Source: Treponema sp.
Lineage (GTDB): Bacteria > Spirochaetota > Spirochaetia > Treponematales > Breznakiellaceae
Length of the DNA stretch: 10,271 bases
Reading direction: 5' to 3'
Assembly: GCA_031261385.1 (NCBI GenBank)
Contig: JAISJS010000313.1
Coordinates: 1-10,271 of the forward strand
Made by a program: the position numbers and the translations under genes
In this document: positions 1 through 7,535 of the stretch, piece by piece
Position numbering within the stretch: position 1 is the stretch's first letter
How the letters are laid out: each line of letters starts with the position of its first letter
The notes under the pieces: model-generated
Databases searched by the model: none
Seen by the model: the letters and a program-made list of their open reading frames with translations, nothing else
What the model was told of the DNA's origin: nothing

Positions 1-791
1 ATCCTGATTCCCTCAAGCGGATCATCAACAAAAAATTCTCTGTAGCCAATGGCTTTAAGACCCGGATCGTTGGGACCGTAACCTGATGCATGGAGTTTCC
101 TGACTTCGCCGACAAGGCCGTCACGGAACATTGTTTCGCAGCGCTTGTCAATACGGCGGTACAGTTCGGCGCGGGGCCGCCTGAGTCCGATGATAAGGAA
201 CCGGTAACGTGAACGTGATTCTGCGGCTGCACCGTTATAGGAACTCAGGGGCCGCCCGGTGAGGCGTAGAACCTCCAGCGCCCGCAGCAGGCGGTATTCA
301 TCATTTATATGGATACGGGCGGCGCTGACAGGGTCCCCGGCGGCAAGTTCCTTCATTATAAAAGAGGCGCCCTGTTCCTGCAGGGCGTTCTTTAGTTCGG
401 CGCGGATTACCGGATCAGAGGGCGGAGCCTCGCTTAAGCCCTGAATAAAATTCTTTAGATAAAATCCCGTGCCCCCGGAAACCACGGGGAGCTTCCCCCG
501 TCGCCAAATACCGGCGCAAGCCTCATCGGCAAGGCGGACAAAGTCCCCGGCATTGAACTGTTCATTGGGGCTGCGGATGTCAATGAGGTGATGGGGGAGC
601 TTTTCCCGCTCTGCCGCGCCCGGCTTTGCAGTCCCTATATCCATGCCCCGGTATACCTGCATAGAGTCGGCGGAAACAATTTCTGCGGAAAGGGGAAAAT
701 GGGGATCATTAAAAAGGCGGAATAGGATATCTGTTTTGCCCGAGGCGGTGGGACCAAAAAACACCAAAACCGGAATTGGACCGGTTTCCAT
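1..791 (-). CDS. miaA: tRNA dimethylallyltransferase MiaA (3' part outside window)
   Basis: Transfers a dimethylallyl group from dimethylallyl diphosphate to N6 of adenosine 37, next to the anticodon, in tRNAs that read codons starting with U (family knowledge). I translated 263 codons from the ATG at 791 without a stop; the family is usually about 300-320 residues, so some 40-50 C-terminal residues lie beyond base 1. Visible motifs: P-loop GPTASGKT at residues 13-20, the substrate/tRNA-binding block DSMQVYRGMDIGTAKP at 42-57, HHLID at 67-71, SGGTGFYL at 105-112, and GLKAIGYREF near the end of the visible part. The start codon is 5 bases beyond the rpoZ stop, so the two genes are very probably co-transcribed and translationally coupled. 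No oddities seen. Identification is near certain. Confidence 0.97.
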   Translation of the reverse strand, partial: METGPIPVLVFFGPTASGKTDILFRLFNDPHFPLSAEIVSADSMQVYRGMDIGTAKPGAAEREKLPHHLIDIRSPNEQFNAGDFVRLADEACAGIWRRGKLPVVSGGTGFYLKNFIQGLSEAPPSDPVIRAELKNALQEQGASFIMKELAAGDPVSAARIHINDEYRLLRALEVLRLTGRPLSSYNGAAAESRSRYRFLIIGLRRPRAELYRRIDKRCETMFRDGLVGEVRKLHASGYGPNDPGLKAIGYREFFVDDPLEGIR

Positions 792-796
792 ATATT

Positions 797-991
797 TTAC
801 TGGGCTTCCAGACGGAATTCGATTTCCCCGGTAAAGACCTGCCGCGCCGCGAGGGAAACCACCTTGCCGTCATTTTCTTCGATTTCGGGGTCCTTCAGCA
901 TGGAAAGCTGATACGACCGCCGCGAAGACGCAGAAGTGATTTCATACATATTGCCATCATATTCAATGAGCTCTTCAAGGGGAAATATCAT
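797..991 (-). CDS. rpoZ: DNA-directed RNA polymerase omega subunit (short spirochaetal form)
   Basis: A 64-residue protein that I read as the omega subunit, which helps assemble and stabilise RNA polymerase by clamping the beta' subunit. The sequence has the order expected of omega: an N-terminal segment MIFPLEEL, then YEITSASSRRSYQLS (counterpart of the conserved R-A-x-Q-L helix; RR at residues 24-25), an acidic stretch PEIEEND, and a C-terminal KVVSLAARQVFTGEIEFR that corresponds to the conserved 'ALxEixxGki' segment. It is shorter than the 80-90 residues of proteobacterial omega, which is usual in small spirochaetal versions. It precedes miaA with a 5-base gap. No Shine-Dalgarno sequence lies upstream of the ATG, while a good -10 box ends 8 bases before it. 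Function is inferred from motif similarity and context. Confidence 0.85.
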   Translation of the reverse strand: MIFPLEELIEYDGNMYEITSASSRRSYQLSMLKDPEIEENDGKVVSLAARQVFTGEIEFRLEAQ

Positions 992-999
992 AATAAATC

Positions 1000-1028
1000 A
1001 GTATACAAAGTCTGCCGAAGTGTGTAAA
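1000..1028 (-). promoter_or_regulatory. Candidate sigma-70 type promoter of rpoZ-miaA
   Basis: On the minus strand, TTTACA (1028-1023) and TATACT (1005-1000) are separated by exactly 17 bases; both differ from the housekeeping consensus at one position. Transcription starting about 7 bases after the -10 box would begin at or within a base or two of the rpoZ ATG at 991, implying a leaderless or nearly leaderless mRNA. The absence of any purine-rich ribosome binding site there agrees with that. Confidence 0.7.
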
Positions 1029-1060
1029 GACACCTTCCGGGTTAAATATTCTTCAACATC

Positions 1061-1090
1061 TTGCCCGCCCCCCTCCCTTCAGGTTATACT
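1061..1090 (+). promoter_or_regulatory. Candidate promoter of the phosphohexomutase–TRAP gene set
   Basis: TTGCCC (1061-1066) and TATACT (1085-1090) are spaced by 18 bases, directly upstream of the plus-strand gene set. The predicted start near 1097 leaves a leader of about 20 bases containing the ribosome binding site GGGGGAG (1105-1111), five bases before the ATG at 1117. The -10 box is strong and the -35 box matches only at TTG and C. It lies back to back with the rpoZ promoter. Confidence 0.55.
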
Positions 1091-1116
1091 ATAAAAGTAA
1101 AAATGGGGGAGAAATC

Positions 1117-2877
1117 ATGGAAAAAGACGCTATTACCGAACGGGCAAAAGACTATATCAGCCGGGAAAAGGACCCGGATTTCCGCGCAGCGGTTGAAAAA
1201 CTCCTCGCCGGAGCGCAGGAAAATCCGGATAACTGGAAGGAGCTTGAGGACCGGTTCTACCGGGATCTGGAATTCGGGACAGGGGGCCTGCGGGGGGTCA
1301 TTGGGGGCGGATATAACCGGATGAATACCCTGGTGGTCAAAAGCGCCACGCAGGGGCTTGCCGCGTACCTTAAAAAGGCCTTTCCCGAAAAAGCCGCCGC
1401 GGGAAAGCTCTCCGCGGTGATTGCCTATGACAGCCGCCATTATTCTGATGAGTTTGCAAAAGGGGCGGCCAGTGTTTTTGCCGGCAACGGAATTACCACA
1501 TACCTTTTTAGCGCATTGCGGCCTACCCCGGAACTTTCCTACGCCATACGCAAACTTGGCGCCGATACGGGGATTGTCGTTACCGCCAGCCATAATCCGC
1601 CCAGGTACAACGGCTACAAGGCGTATTGGAACGACGGCTCCCAGGTGATCCCCCCCCACGACACGGGGATCATTGACGAAGTCAACAAGGTCAAAACAAT
1701 TAACGAAGAAGATTTTGACGCCGCCAAATCGAAGGGGCGTATCAAAATAATTGACAAGGAAATTGATGAACCGTATCAGGCTATGGTAAAGAGCCGGCTT
1801 TTCCGTCCGGAGCTTATCAAGGCAAAAGCGTCTGAGGTAAAAATTGTCTACACCCCGCTCCACGGCACCGGGGCAATGCACGTGGAAAAAGTGCTCGGCG
1901 ATCTGGGCCTCAAGGTTATCACAGTGCCGGAACAGCGGGACGGAAACGGGGACTTTCCCACGGTATCCTTCCCCAACCCCGAGGAAGCTGCGGCGCTGGA
2001 GATGGCGGTCAACCTGGGTAAAAAAGAAGGGGCCGATGTAGTGATGGCTACCGACCCCGATGCGGATCGTTTTGGTATTGCGGTGCCAAGCCGCGGCGCG
2101 GCAAAGGGCGGCGAGTATACGCTGGTAACCGGAAACCAGATGGGGGTGCTCCTTGCCGATTATATTTTCCTTTCGCTTGAAGAAACCGGCAGGACACCGC
2201 CCAAACCGGTAATGGTCAACACGATTGTTACAACGGGAATGCAGAAGCGGGTTGCCGAATCCTACGGTGCGGAATGTATCGAATGTCTTACCGGATTTAA
2301 ATGGATAGCCGGTGTGATGCGGCAATGCGAAATTGACGGTAAGGGAAAGTCCTTTGTCTTCGGCACCGAAGAAAGCTACGGCTACCTTGTCGAAAATGAG
2401 GTGCGGGATAAAGACGGGGTTTCCGCCGCTGCCCTCACCGCCGAGATGACCCTGTACTGGCGGAGTCAGGGGAAGGGGCTTTTGGACCGCCTTGATGAAC
2501 TGTATGTGCAGAACGGGTATTGGCAGGAGCTCGGCATCTCCAAATATTTCCAGGGACCCGAGGGGCCTGCCATTATGAACGGCATTATGGAAAAATACCG
2601 GAGCAATCCTCCCGCAACGCTCGGCGGCATCGCCGTGAAAAAAGTGCGGGATCTTGCCAACGGCGCAGACGGCCTCCCCCCAAGCGATGTGCTTCAATTT
2701 TTTCTTGCCGACGGAACCGTGGTAAGCGCCCGGCCCAGCGGCACCGAACCGAAAATTAAATTCTACGCGACGTGCTGCGCGGAAACGGGCAGCGGAAGCC
2801 TGGAAAACGCAAAAGCTGAAGCAGGGCGGAAACTTGAGGCTATCAAAAAAGATATACGTGCGGTTATAGGCGACTAG
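1117..2877 (+). CDS. pgm: Phosphoglucomutase/phosphomannomutase (alpha-D-phosphohexomutase)
   Basis: Cytoplasmic enzyme that moves phosphate between C1 and C6 of a hexose (glucose, perhaps mannose), linking glycolysis to nucleotide-sugar and polysaccharide synthesis. The 586 residues show all four superfamily blocks: GTGGLRG at 54-60; the phosphoserine loop TASHNP at 156-161 with catalytic Ser158; the magnesium loop DPDADR at 313-318; the sugar-specificity loop GTEES at 416-420; and the phosphate loop RPSGTEPK at 539-546. Length and wording of the motifs match the PgcA/PGM2-like branch rather than the shorter ManB/GlmM types. The ATG at 1117 has the ribosome binding site GGGGGAG five bases upstream. 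First gene of the plus-strand set; the exonuclease start follows 4 bases after its stop. Exact sugar preference cannot be read from sequence. A C8 run at 1650-1657 lies in a conserved part of the gene. Confidence 0.95.
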   Translation: MEKDAITERAKDYISREKDPDFRAAVEKLLAGAQENPDNWKELEDRFYRDLEFGTGGLRGVIGGGYNRMNTLVVKSATQGLAAYLKKAFPEKAAAGKLSAVIAYDSRHYSDEFAKGAASVFAGNGITTYLFSALRPTPELSYAIRKLGADTGIVVTASHNPPRYNGYKAYWNDGSQVIPPHDTGIIDEVNKVKTINEEDFDAAKSKGRIKIIDKEIDEPYQAMVKSRLFRPELIKAKASEVKIVYTPLHGTGAMHVEKVLGDLGLKVITVPEQRDGNGDFPTVSFPNPEEAAALEMAVNLGKKEGADVVMATDPDADRFGIAVPSRGAAKGGEYTLVTGNQMGVLLADYIFLSLEETGRTPPKPVMVNTIVTTGMQKRVAESYGAECIECLTGFKWIAGVMRQCEIDGKGKSFVFGTEESYGYLVENEVRDKDGVSAAALTAEMTLYWRSQGKGLLDRLDELYVQNGYWQELGISKYFQGPEGPAIMNGIMEKYRSNPPATLGGIAVKKVRDLANGADGLPPSDVLQFFLADGTVVSARPSGTEPKIKFYATCCAETGSGSLENAKAEAGRKLEAIKKDIRAVIGD

Positions 2878-2881
2878 TGTT

Positions 2882-3529
2882 TTGGAATCCTACGACTGGG
2901 CGTTTGATGCGTATCTTTCGGGGGCGGTCTTTACCGCCTTCGATATTGAAACCACGGGACTCGATCCAAAACAGGATCGCATTGTGGAATTCGGCTGCGT
3001 CAAATTCGACAAACGGGGACTTATCGCCCGTTATTCAACATTGATAAACCCCGGTATCCCCATGCCCGAAGCAGCAGGCAAGGTGAACAACATCACCGAT
3101 GAAATGCTTATCCGCCAGCCGCCGCTGGAAGTGGTTTTTCCTGACTTTCTGCGCTTTATAAAAGGTACGGTTATCGTTGCCCATAACGCGCAATTTGACT
3201 GCGGCTTTGTCAACGAAAACTTAAGCCTTCTGTACGCGGCGGCAAAAAAAACCGGCGCGTCCAAAGAGGATGATCTTTTTAGCACGGGCAGCGATGGCCC
3301 GGAAAAAGCGGATTGGGCCCCGCCCTTCCCTGCCCTTCCGAATCAGATTGCCGATACCCTCCTTATTGCCCGGCGGATTTTTCCAAACCGCGGAAAATAC
3401 AATTTACAGGATCTGGCCTCAGGTCTCGGGATTGACACTGCCAACGCTCACCGGGCGGAGGATGACGCCCTGGTCTGCATGAAAATATTTATTCAGTGCT
3501 GCGGGGCCGCCAAACCCGCGGTACGTTAG
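2882..3529 (+). CDS. DEDDh-family 3'-5' exonuclease (DnaQ/epsilon-like)
   Basis: Probably removes nucleotides from DNA (or RNA) 3' ends; the family includes the proofreading epsilon subunit of DNA polymerase III and free-standing repair nucleases. The 215 residues contain the full catalytic set: Exo I FDIETTGLD with Asp21 and Glu23; Exo II VAHNAQFD with Asp106; Exo III NAHRAEDD with His190 and Asp195. An extra loop of about 30 residues (about 122-152, acidic then proline-rich) sits between Exo II and the ADTLLIARRIFP segment; I do not recognise it. The only plausible start is TTG at 2882, since the next in-frame Met is at residue 61, after the first catalytic motif. The start lies 4 bases after the mutase stop with a weak ribosome binding site, suggesting translational coupling. 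Whether it is the replicative proofreading subunit or an accessory nuclease is not decided by the sequence. Confidence 0.88.
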   Translation: MESYDWAFDAYLSGAVFTAFDIETTGLDPKQDRIVEFGCVKFDKRGLIARYSTLINPGIPMPEAAGKVNNITDEMLIRQPPLEVVFPDFLRFIKGTVIVAHNAQFDCGFVNENLSLLYAAAKKTGASKEDDLFSTGSDGPEKADWAPPFPALPNQIADTLLIARRIFPNRGKYNLQDLASGLGIDTANAHRAEDDALVCMKIFIQCCGAAKPAVR

Positions 3530-3566
3530 TGTATGTGCGCTGTTTTGATGGCGTAAAGTATGATAC

Positions 3567-3572
3567 AAGGAG
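3567..3572 (+). promoter_or_regulatory. Ribosome binding site deciding the tatT start
   Basis: AAGGAG lies 5 bases before the ATG at 3578. An in-frame ATG at 3560 is upstream of this site, has no ribosome binding site of its own, and would add six residues (MIQGVA) before the lysine/arginine-rich start of the signal peptide, so 3578 is preferred. Confidence 0.85.
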
Positions 3573-3577
3573 TTGCT

Positions 3578-4498
3578 ATGAAACGACGCATATTAAAAAA
3601 CCAATTTTTATTTTTTCTTTGTATTGCCGCAGCGGTTCTTTGGGCGGGGTGTTCAATCAACCAGATGGCGATGCGTATGTCTCCGGAAGCGGTGGGACCT
3701 TCCATTCCCAAGGTCATCCAAAAAAACGAAGCCAGGCTGGCAAAAAAACCCGACGATCAGGCGCTGATCCTGGAAACGGGTTCCCTGTATGTGATGTATG
3801 CCAATGCCTTTGTTCAGGGGCCTGCGGAATTCCTTCCCCCTCTGCAATATCAGGAGCGCATTGACGCCCTTGAAGAAGCGCAAAAGCTTTACCTGCGGGG
3901 CGCCGATATCCTGTACGACGGACTCAACAGGAAGTACCCCGGTTTTGCGGAGGTGTCTTCCGCCAACAATACCCTGGACCCCTATCTTGCCAAAATGGAA
4001 AAGGACGATGTTCCTAATCTTTACTGGGTTTCGGCAGGTTATCTTTCTGCCTATTCCCTTGACCCCTTTAACCTGAAACTCGGCCGCCGGGCGCCGGATC
4101 TGATGTTCTACATTGACAGGGCCTATGCACTGGACCCGGATTTTAACTCAGGCGCCCTGGATGATTTCTATGTTCTGGCTCTGTCCTCCCTTCCCGAACC
4201 CCTGGGAGGTGACAAAACCCGTGTGGATACACATTTCAAGCGGGCTCTGGAAAAAGCCGGAGGAAAACTTGCCGGGCCCTATGTTTCGTATGCCCAGTCT
4301 GTTTCAATCCCCAATCAGGATTATCCCGGCTTTAAAAAATACCTTGAAGCAGCCCTTGCAATAAACAGCAAAAAAAATACCTCGAACCGGCTGGTTAATA
4401 CCATTTCCCAGCGCAAAGCCCGCTCGCTCCTGGACAATGCCCTTGATTATTTTATTGATTTGGAAGAGTTTGATTCGGAAGATGGTAATGCAGATTAA
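3578..4498 (+). CDS. tatT: TatT: TPR-like lipoprotein partner of a TRAP transporter
   Basis: Recognised as the TatT component family, helical-repeat lipoproteins encoded beside TRAP transporter genes and studied in Treponema pallidum (Tp0956), where the protein associates with the binding protein TatP. The likely role is a periplasmic, membrane-anchored partner for ligand delivery. The 306-residue protein starts with a basic n-region (MKRR), a hydrophobic stretch to residue 23, and a lipobox LWAGC with Cys25 as the lipidated residue; Trp at -3 is unusual but spirochaetal lipoboxes are relaxed. The mature part is rich in paired helices: about 46-75, 90-115 and 133-160, and the family-typical segment about 164-216 containing YALDPDF, LSSLPEPLGG and FKRALE. 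The tail is acidic. It starts 48 bases after the exonuclease and 31 bases before tatP. Transport direction and ligand are unknown. Confidence 0.9.
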   Translation: MKRRILKNQFLFFLCIAAAVLWAGCSINQMAMRMSPEAVGPSIPKVIQKNEARLAKKPDDQALILETGSLYVMYANAFVQGPAEFLPPLQYQERIDALEEAQKLYLRGADILYDGLNRKYPGFAEVSSANNTLDPYLAKMEKDDVPNLYWVSAGYLSAYSLDPFNLKLGRRAPDLMFYIDRAYALDPDFNSGALDDFYVLALSSLPEPLGGDKTRVDTHFKRALEKAGGKLAGPYVSYAQSVSIPNQDYPGFKKYLEAALAINSKKNTSNRLVNTISQRKARSLLDNALDYFIDLEEFDSEDGNAD

Positions 4499-4529
4499 AA
4501 GTGTACCGTATTAAAAAAGGAGTTTTGCG

Positions 4530-5564
4530 ATGAAAAAAAATTTCCCTGTAAGCCGTTTGTTTATTATCAGCTGTGTTTTTTTTATGTGTTTTACCGTCCC
4601 GCCGGAGCTGCTCCACGCACAGCGCCCGCGTACGGTTACGATTAATCTGGCGTCCTCCCTTCCGCGGAATTCACCCTGGGGACGGATCCTGGATCGTATT
4701 GCCGCCGATTGGGCAAAGATAACCAATGGAGAAGTGAACCTCCACATACTTCACCAGTACCCCGGTTCGGAAGGGGATTATCTGATGAAGCTGCGGCAGG
4801 ATAAAATTCAGGCTGCCATTTTAACCAGTATGGCCCTTAACTCCATCGCTCCGGAAATAATGGCGTTGAGTGTGCCCCTGCTTATACGGGACGATGATGA
4901 AATGGATGCGGTGTTAAAAGAAGTGCGCCCGACGCTGAATGCCCGTATTGAACAGGAAGGGTATATAAACCTTGTATGGGTCAAGGCCGGGTGGGTAAAA
5001 ATATTTTCCCGGTCCCCCGTCTTTGTTCCCAACGATCTCCGCCGGCTTAAATTGGGCACCAGCCCCGATGAACATGAGATCATGGATGCCTTCAAGGCGA
5101 TGGGGTACAACCTGGTTCCGGTTTCCTTACCCGATGTTCCCCAGCGGCTTAACAGCGGCATGATCGATGCCGTATATCAGAGCCCCATTTCCGCTTCTGC
5201 ATTTCAGCTTTACCGGGTTGCCAAAAACTTAAGCCCGGTCAACCTTGCTCCCTTCATGGGCGGCGTATTGATGAGCAGAAAGGCCTGGATAAATATTCCC
5301 GAAAAGTACCGGAGTCAGCTTATGGAATCGGCCCGGAAAGCGGGCGCCGAAATCGAAGACTCTTTTCAAAAAAGCGAGACCGACGCTATTGCGGACATGC
5401 TGCAGAACGGCCTTATCCTGAACGAAATGAACGCCGCCCAGGAGGCGGAGTGGTACCGTGACGTTCAGGGATACCTTCCCGAAATGGCGAACCGCGGTAT
5501 TTTCCATAAGGAGATGTACGAACGAATTTTGGGAATTTTGCAGAATTACAGGCAGGAAAGGTAA
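4530..5564 (+). CDS. tatP: TatP: TRAP transporter periplasmic solute-binding protein (DctP family)
   Basis: Extracytoplasmic ligand-binding subunit of a TRAP transporter; it captures a solute in the periplasm and passes it to the TatQM permease. The 344 residues have a signal peptide (MKKNFP..., hydrophobic 10-23) with a likely signal peptidase I site after LLHA at residue 30. The mature part follows the DctP pattern: VTINLASSLPRNSPWG at 36-51, IQAAILTSMALNSIAPE at 93-109, and GYNLVPVSLPDVPQRLNSG at 192-210 followed by MIDAV. Where most family members have a 'lKiR' segment with a carboxylate-binding Arg, this one reads LKLGTSP with Gly176, so the ligand may not be a typical organic acid. AAGGAG lies 7 bases before the ATG. 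An IISC motif at 12-15 resembles a lipobox but is preceded by too short a hydrophobic run. It ends 3 bases before the permease gene. Confidence 0.93.
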   Translation: MKKNFPVSRLFIISCVFFMCFTVPPELLHAQRPRTVTINLASSLPRNSPWGRILDRIAADWAKITNGEVNLHILHQYPGSEGDYLMKLRQDKIQAAILTSMALNSIAPEIMALSVPLLIRDDDEMDAVLKEVRPTLNARIEQEGYINLVWVKAGWVKIFSRSPVFVPNDLRRLKLGTSPDEHEIMDAFKAMGYNLVPVSLPDVPQRLNSGMIDAVYQSPISASAFQLYRVAKNLSPVNLAPFMGGVLMSRKAWINIPEKYRSQLMESARKAGAEIEDSFQKSETDAIADMLQNGLILNEMNAAQEAEWYRDVQGYLPEMANRGIFHKEMYERILGILQNYRQER

Positions 5565-5567
5565 CTC

Positions 5568-7535
5568 ATGGCAAACGGGCAGGAAGAAGGACAGACAGAA
5601 CAAGGAGAGGCGATTCCGGAAGAAAAAGTCAGTCCTGCCGGAAAAGTACTGTACAGGATTGAAAACGCCTTTTGCATCTTCTCCCTTGTTGTCCTTGCCC
5701 TGCTGCCCATTTGGGAACTCATTTCCCTTTTTGCCCGGCATTTGTTTAAAATTAACATAAGTATCCCCGGCTCATCGGCCCTCCTGACCCACATGCTCCT
5801 GTGGGCGGGAATGTTTGCGGGAATGATCACTACGAGAAACCAGGGCCATCTTTCCATTGCGCTGGTTCAATATTTTGCCGGCGCTAAAATTCAAAAATAT
5901 CTTCGTGTCCCAACAAACCTTCTTTCCGCGTTTGTGGTTACGATCCTCGCCCTGAGCGCCCCGGCGTTTATTAAAATCGGCCTTTCAGGGCGTATCATCA
6001 GTTTTTTGCCCGACCGGATCTTTGCACTGGTTTTCCCCATAGGCTACGGAATAATTGCCATCCGTTTTGCCCGGCGTACCGGCCTTACCGGATGGAAAAA
6101 AATCTTTCCCGTACTGGTAATTTTGCTCGGAGTCCTTGCTTCATTCCCCTCACTTGCCAAATTTTTCTGGGAATACGATCTTCCCCAATGGGCAGATAAT
6201 CTCATGGAGACGTTCTACGATATTGCCTGGTACATAAAAACCCCTGCAATAATTTTTCTTTTTGCCGCCGCCCTTGCGGGGACCCCCCTCTTTGTGGTGA
6301 TGGCGGGAATTGTACTGCTGCTCCTTGAAGCGGCGGGGAACCAGGTTGACATTGTATCAACCGATATCTATTCGGCCCTTACCAATGACAATATCATCGC
6401 CATACCGCTCTTTACCCTGGTGGGTTTTTTCCTTTCGGAAAGCCGCGCCGGTGAACGGCTGGTCACCGCTTTCCGCGCCCTCTTCAGCTGGATTCCCGGA
6501 GGAATGGTCATCGCCGCGGTGATCATCTGCGCGTTCTTTACTTCGTTTACCGGCGCTTCGGGAGTTACGATCCTTGCATTGGGAGGCATTCTTTTTTCGA
6601 TCCTCTCCGAACACGGCAAGTACCCGCCAAAATTTTCCATCGGCCTTTTAACATCTGTCGGGAGCGTCGGGCTTATGTTCCCGCCAAGCCTTCCCCTGAT
6701 TCTTGTGTGGGCCAATTTATCGGTTTCAATGCGGTACCTTGGGGCAGCAGACTCAATAAGCATTATCAATATGTTTATGGGGGGCCTTATCCCCGGCATT
6801 ATCCTCGTTGCCGCGGTGATTATTTTCGGAATTATCGCCTCGGTAAAAATAAAAATTCCCGTGGAGCCCTTTCACGCAAAAAAGGCCCTCTTTTCTTTAA
6901 AAGATTCGATTCCGGAAATTATCCTGCCCTTTATTCTTATTGTCTGTTATTTCACCGGCATCCTCAACCTTGTGGCAATCGGCGCGGTAGCGGTGGTATA
7001 TATTTTTATTACCGAGGTAATCGTTCACAAGGACATCAAGTTTACCGATATCCCCCGGGTATTTCTGAGAGCAGTGCCGATCATAGGCGGGGTTCTGGCG
7101 ATCCTTGCCCTTGCCCAATCCCTTTCTTTTTATATCATCGACACCAATGCCCCGGCGCACCTTGCCGAATGGATGCTGGCGAACATTCAATCAAAATATG
7201 TTTTTCTTCTCCTGCTCAACCTTGCCCTGCTGGTTGTCGGCTGCCTTATGGATATTTTTTCCGCCATTCTTATCATACTGCCGCTGGTCGTTCCCCTGGG
7301 GCTCGCCTATGGAATAGATCCGGTACACCTTGGCATTATCTTCATCGTAAACCTTGAGGTAGGTTTCCTGACTCCCCCGGTGGGGCTCAATCTTTTTCTT
7401 GCCTCATACCGTTTCAGGAAGTCATTTGTGGACATCTGCCGCTATGTGTTTCCGTTTCTGCTTATACAAATTGCCGTGGTACTGCTGGTAACCTATATCC
7501 CCGCACTCTCCACCTGGCTCGCCCGCATTTTTTAA
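5568..7535 (+). CDS. TRAP transporter fused permease, DctQ–DctM (TatQM)
   Basis: Inner-membrane permease with both membrane subunits in one 655-residue chain; TRAP systems import solutes using an ion gradient, usually sodium. A hydrophilic N-terminal tail (1-28, Glu-rich) is followed by the small DctQ domain with four likely helices (about 33-57, 70-90, 116-138, 145-167). A connecting helix (about 178-197) leads to the large DctM domain from about 220 on, with many more helices. DctM hallmarks visible: FTGASGVTILALGG at 327-340, GLMFPPSLPLILVWANLS at 368-385, and NLEVGFLTPPVGLNLF at 595-610; the last resembles the second ion/substrate-binding hairpin. It starts 3 bases after tatP with AGGAAAGG overlapping the tatP end, so the two are surely co-expressed. 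QM fusions are common, as in sialic acid SiaQM. Its stop overlaps that of the convergent sigma gene. Confidence 0.95.
   Translation: MANGQEEGQTEQGEAIPEEKVSPAGKVLYRIENAFCIFSLVVLALLPIWELISLFARHLFKINISIPGSSALLTHMLLWAGMFAGMITTRNQGHLSIALVQYFAGAKIQKYLRVPTNLLSAFVVTILALSAPAFIKIGLSGRIISFLPDRIFALVFPIGYGIIAIRFARRTGLTGWKKIFPVLVILLGVLASFPSLAKFFWEYDLPQWADNLMETFYDIAWYIKTPAIIFLFAAALAGTPLFVVMAGIVLLLLEAAGNQVDIVSTDIYSALTNDNIIAIPLFTLVGFFLSESRAGERLVTAFRALFSWIPGGMVIAAVIICAFFTSFTGASGVTILALGGILFSILSEHGKYPPKFSIGLLTSVGSVGLMFPPSLPLILVWANLSVSMRYLGAADSISIINMFMGGLIPGIILVAAVIIFGIIASVKIKIPVEPFHAKKALFSLKDSIPEIILPFILIVCYFTGILNLVAIGAVAVVYIFITEVIVHKDIKFTDIPRVFLRAVPIIGGVLAILALAQSLSFYIIDTNAPAHLAEWMLANIQSKYVFLLLLNLALLVVGCLMDIFSAILIILPLVVPLGLAYGIDPVHLGIIFIVNLEVGFLTPPVGLNLFLASYRFRKSFVDICRYVFPFLLIQIAVVLLVTYIPALSTWLARIF

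Noticed and set aside
1084..2697. A 537-codon open reading frame antisense to the mutase gene
   Set aside because: The plus-strand frame carries all the catalytic motifs of a phosphohexomutase. The antisense translation has no recognisable motif and is explained by GC-biased third positions in the real gene.
3559..3564. TATGAT as a -10 box for a separate tatT promoter
   Set aside because: It lies 2 bases before the ribosome binding site, so transcription would begin inside or after that site, and there is no -35 box at a suitable distance.
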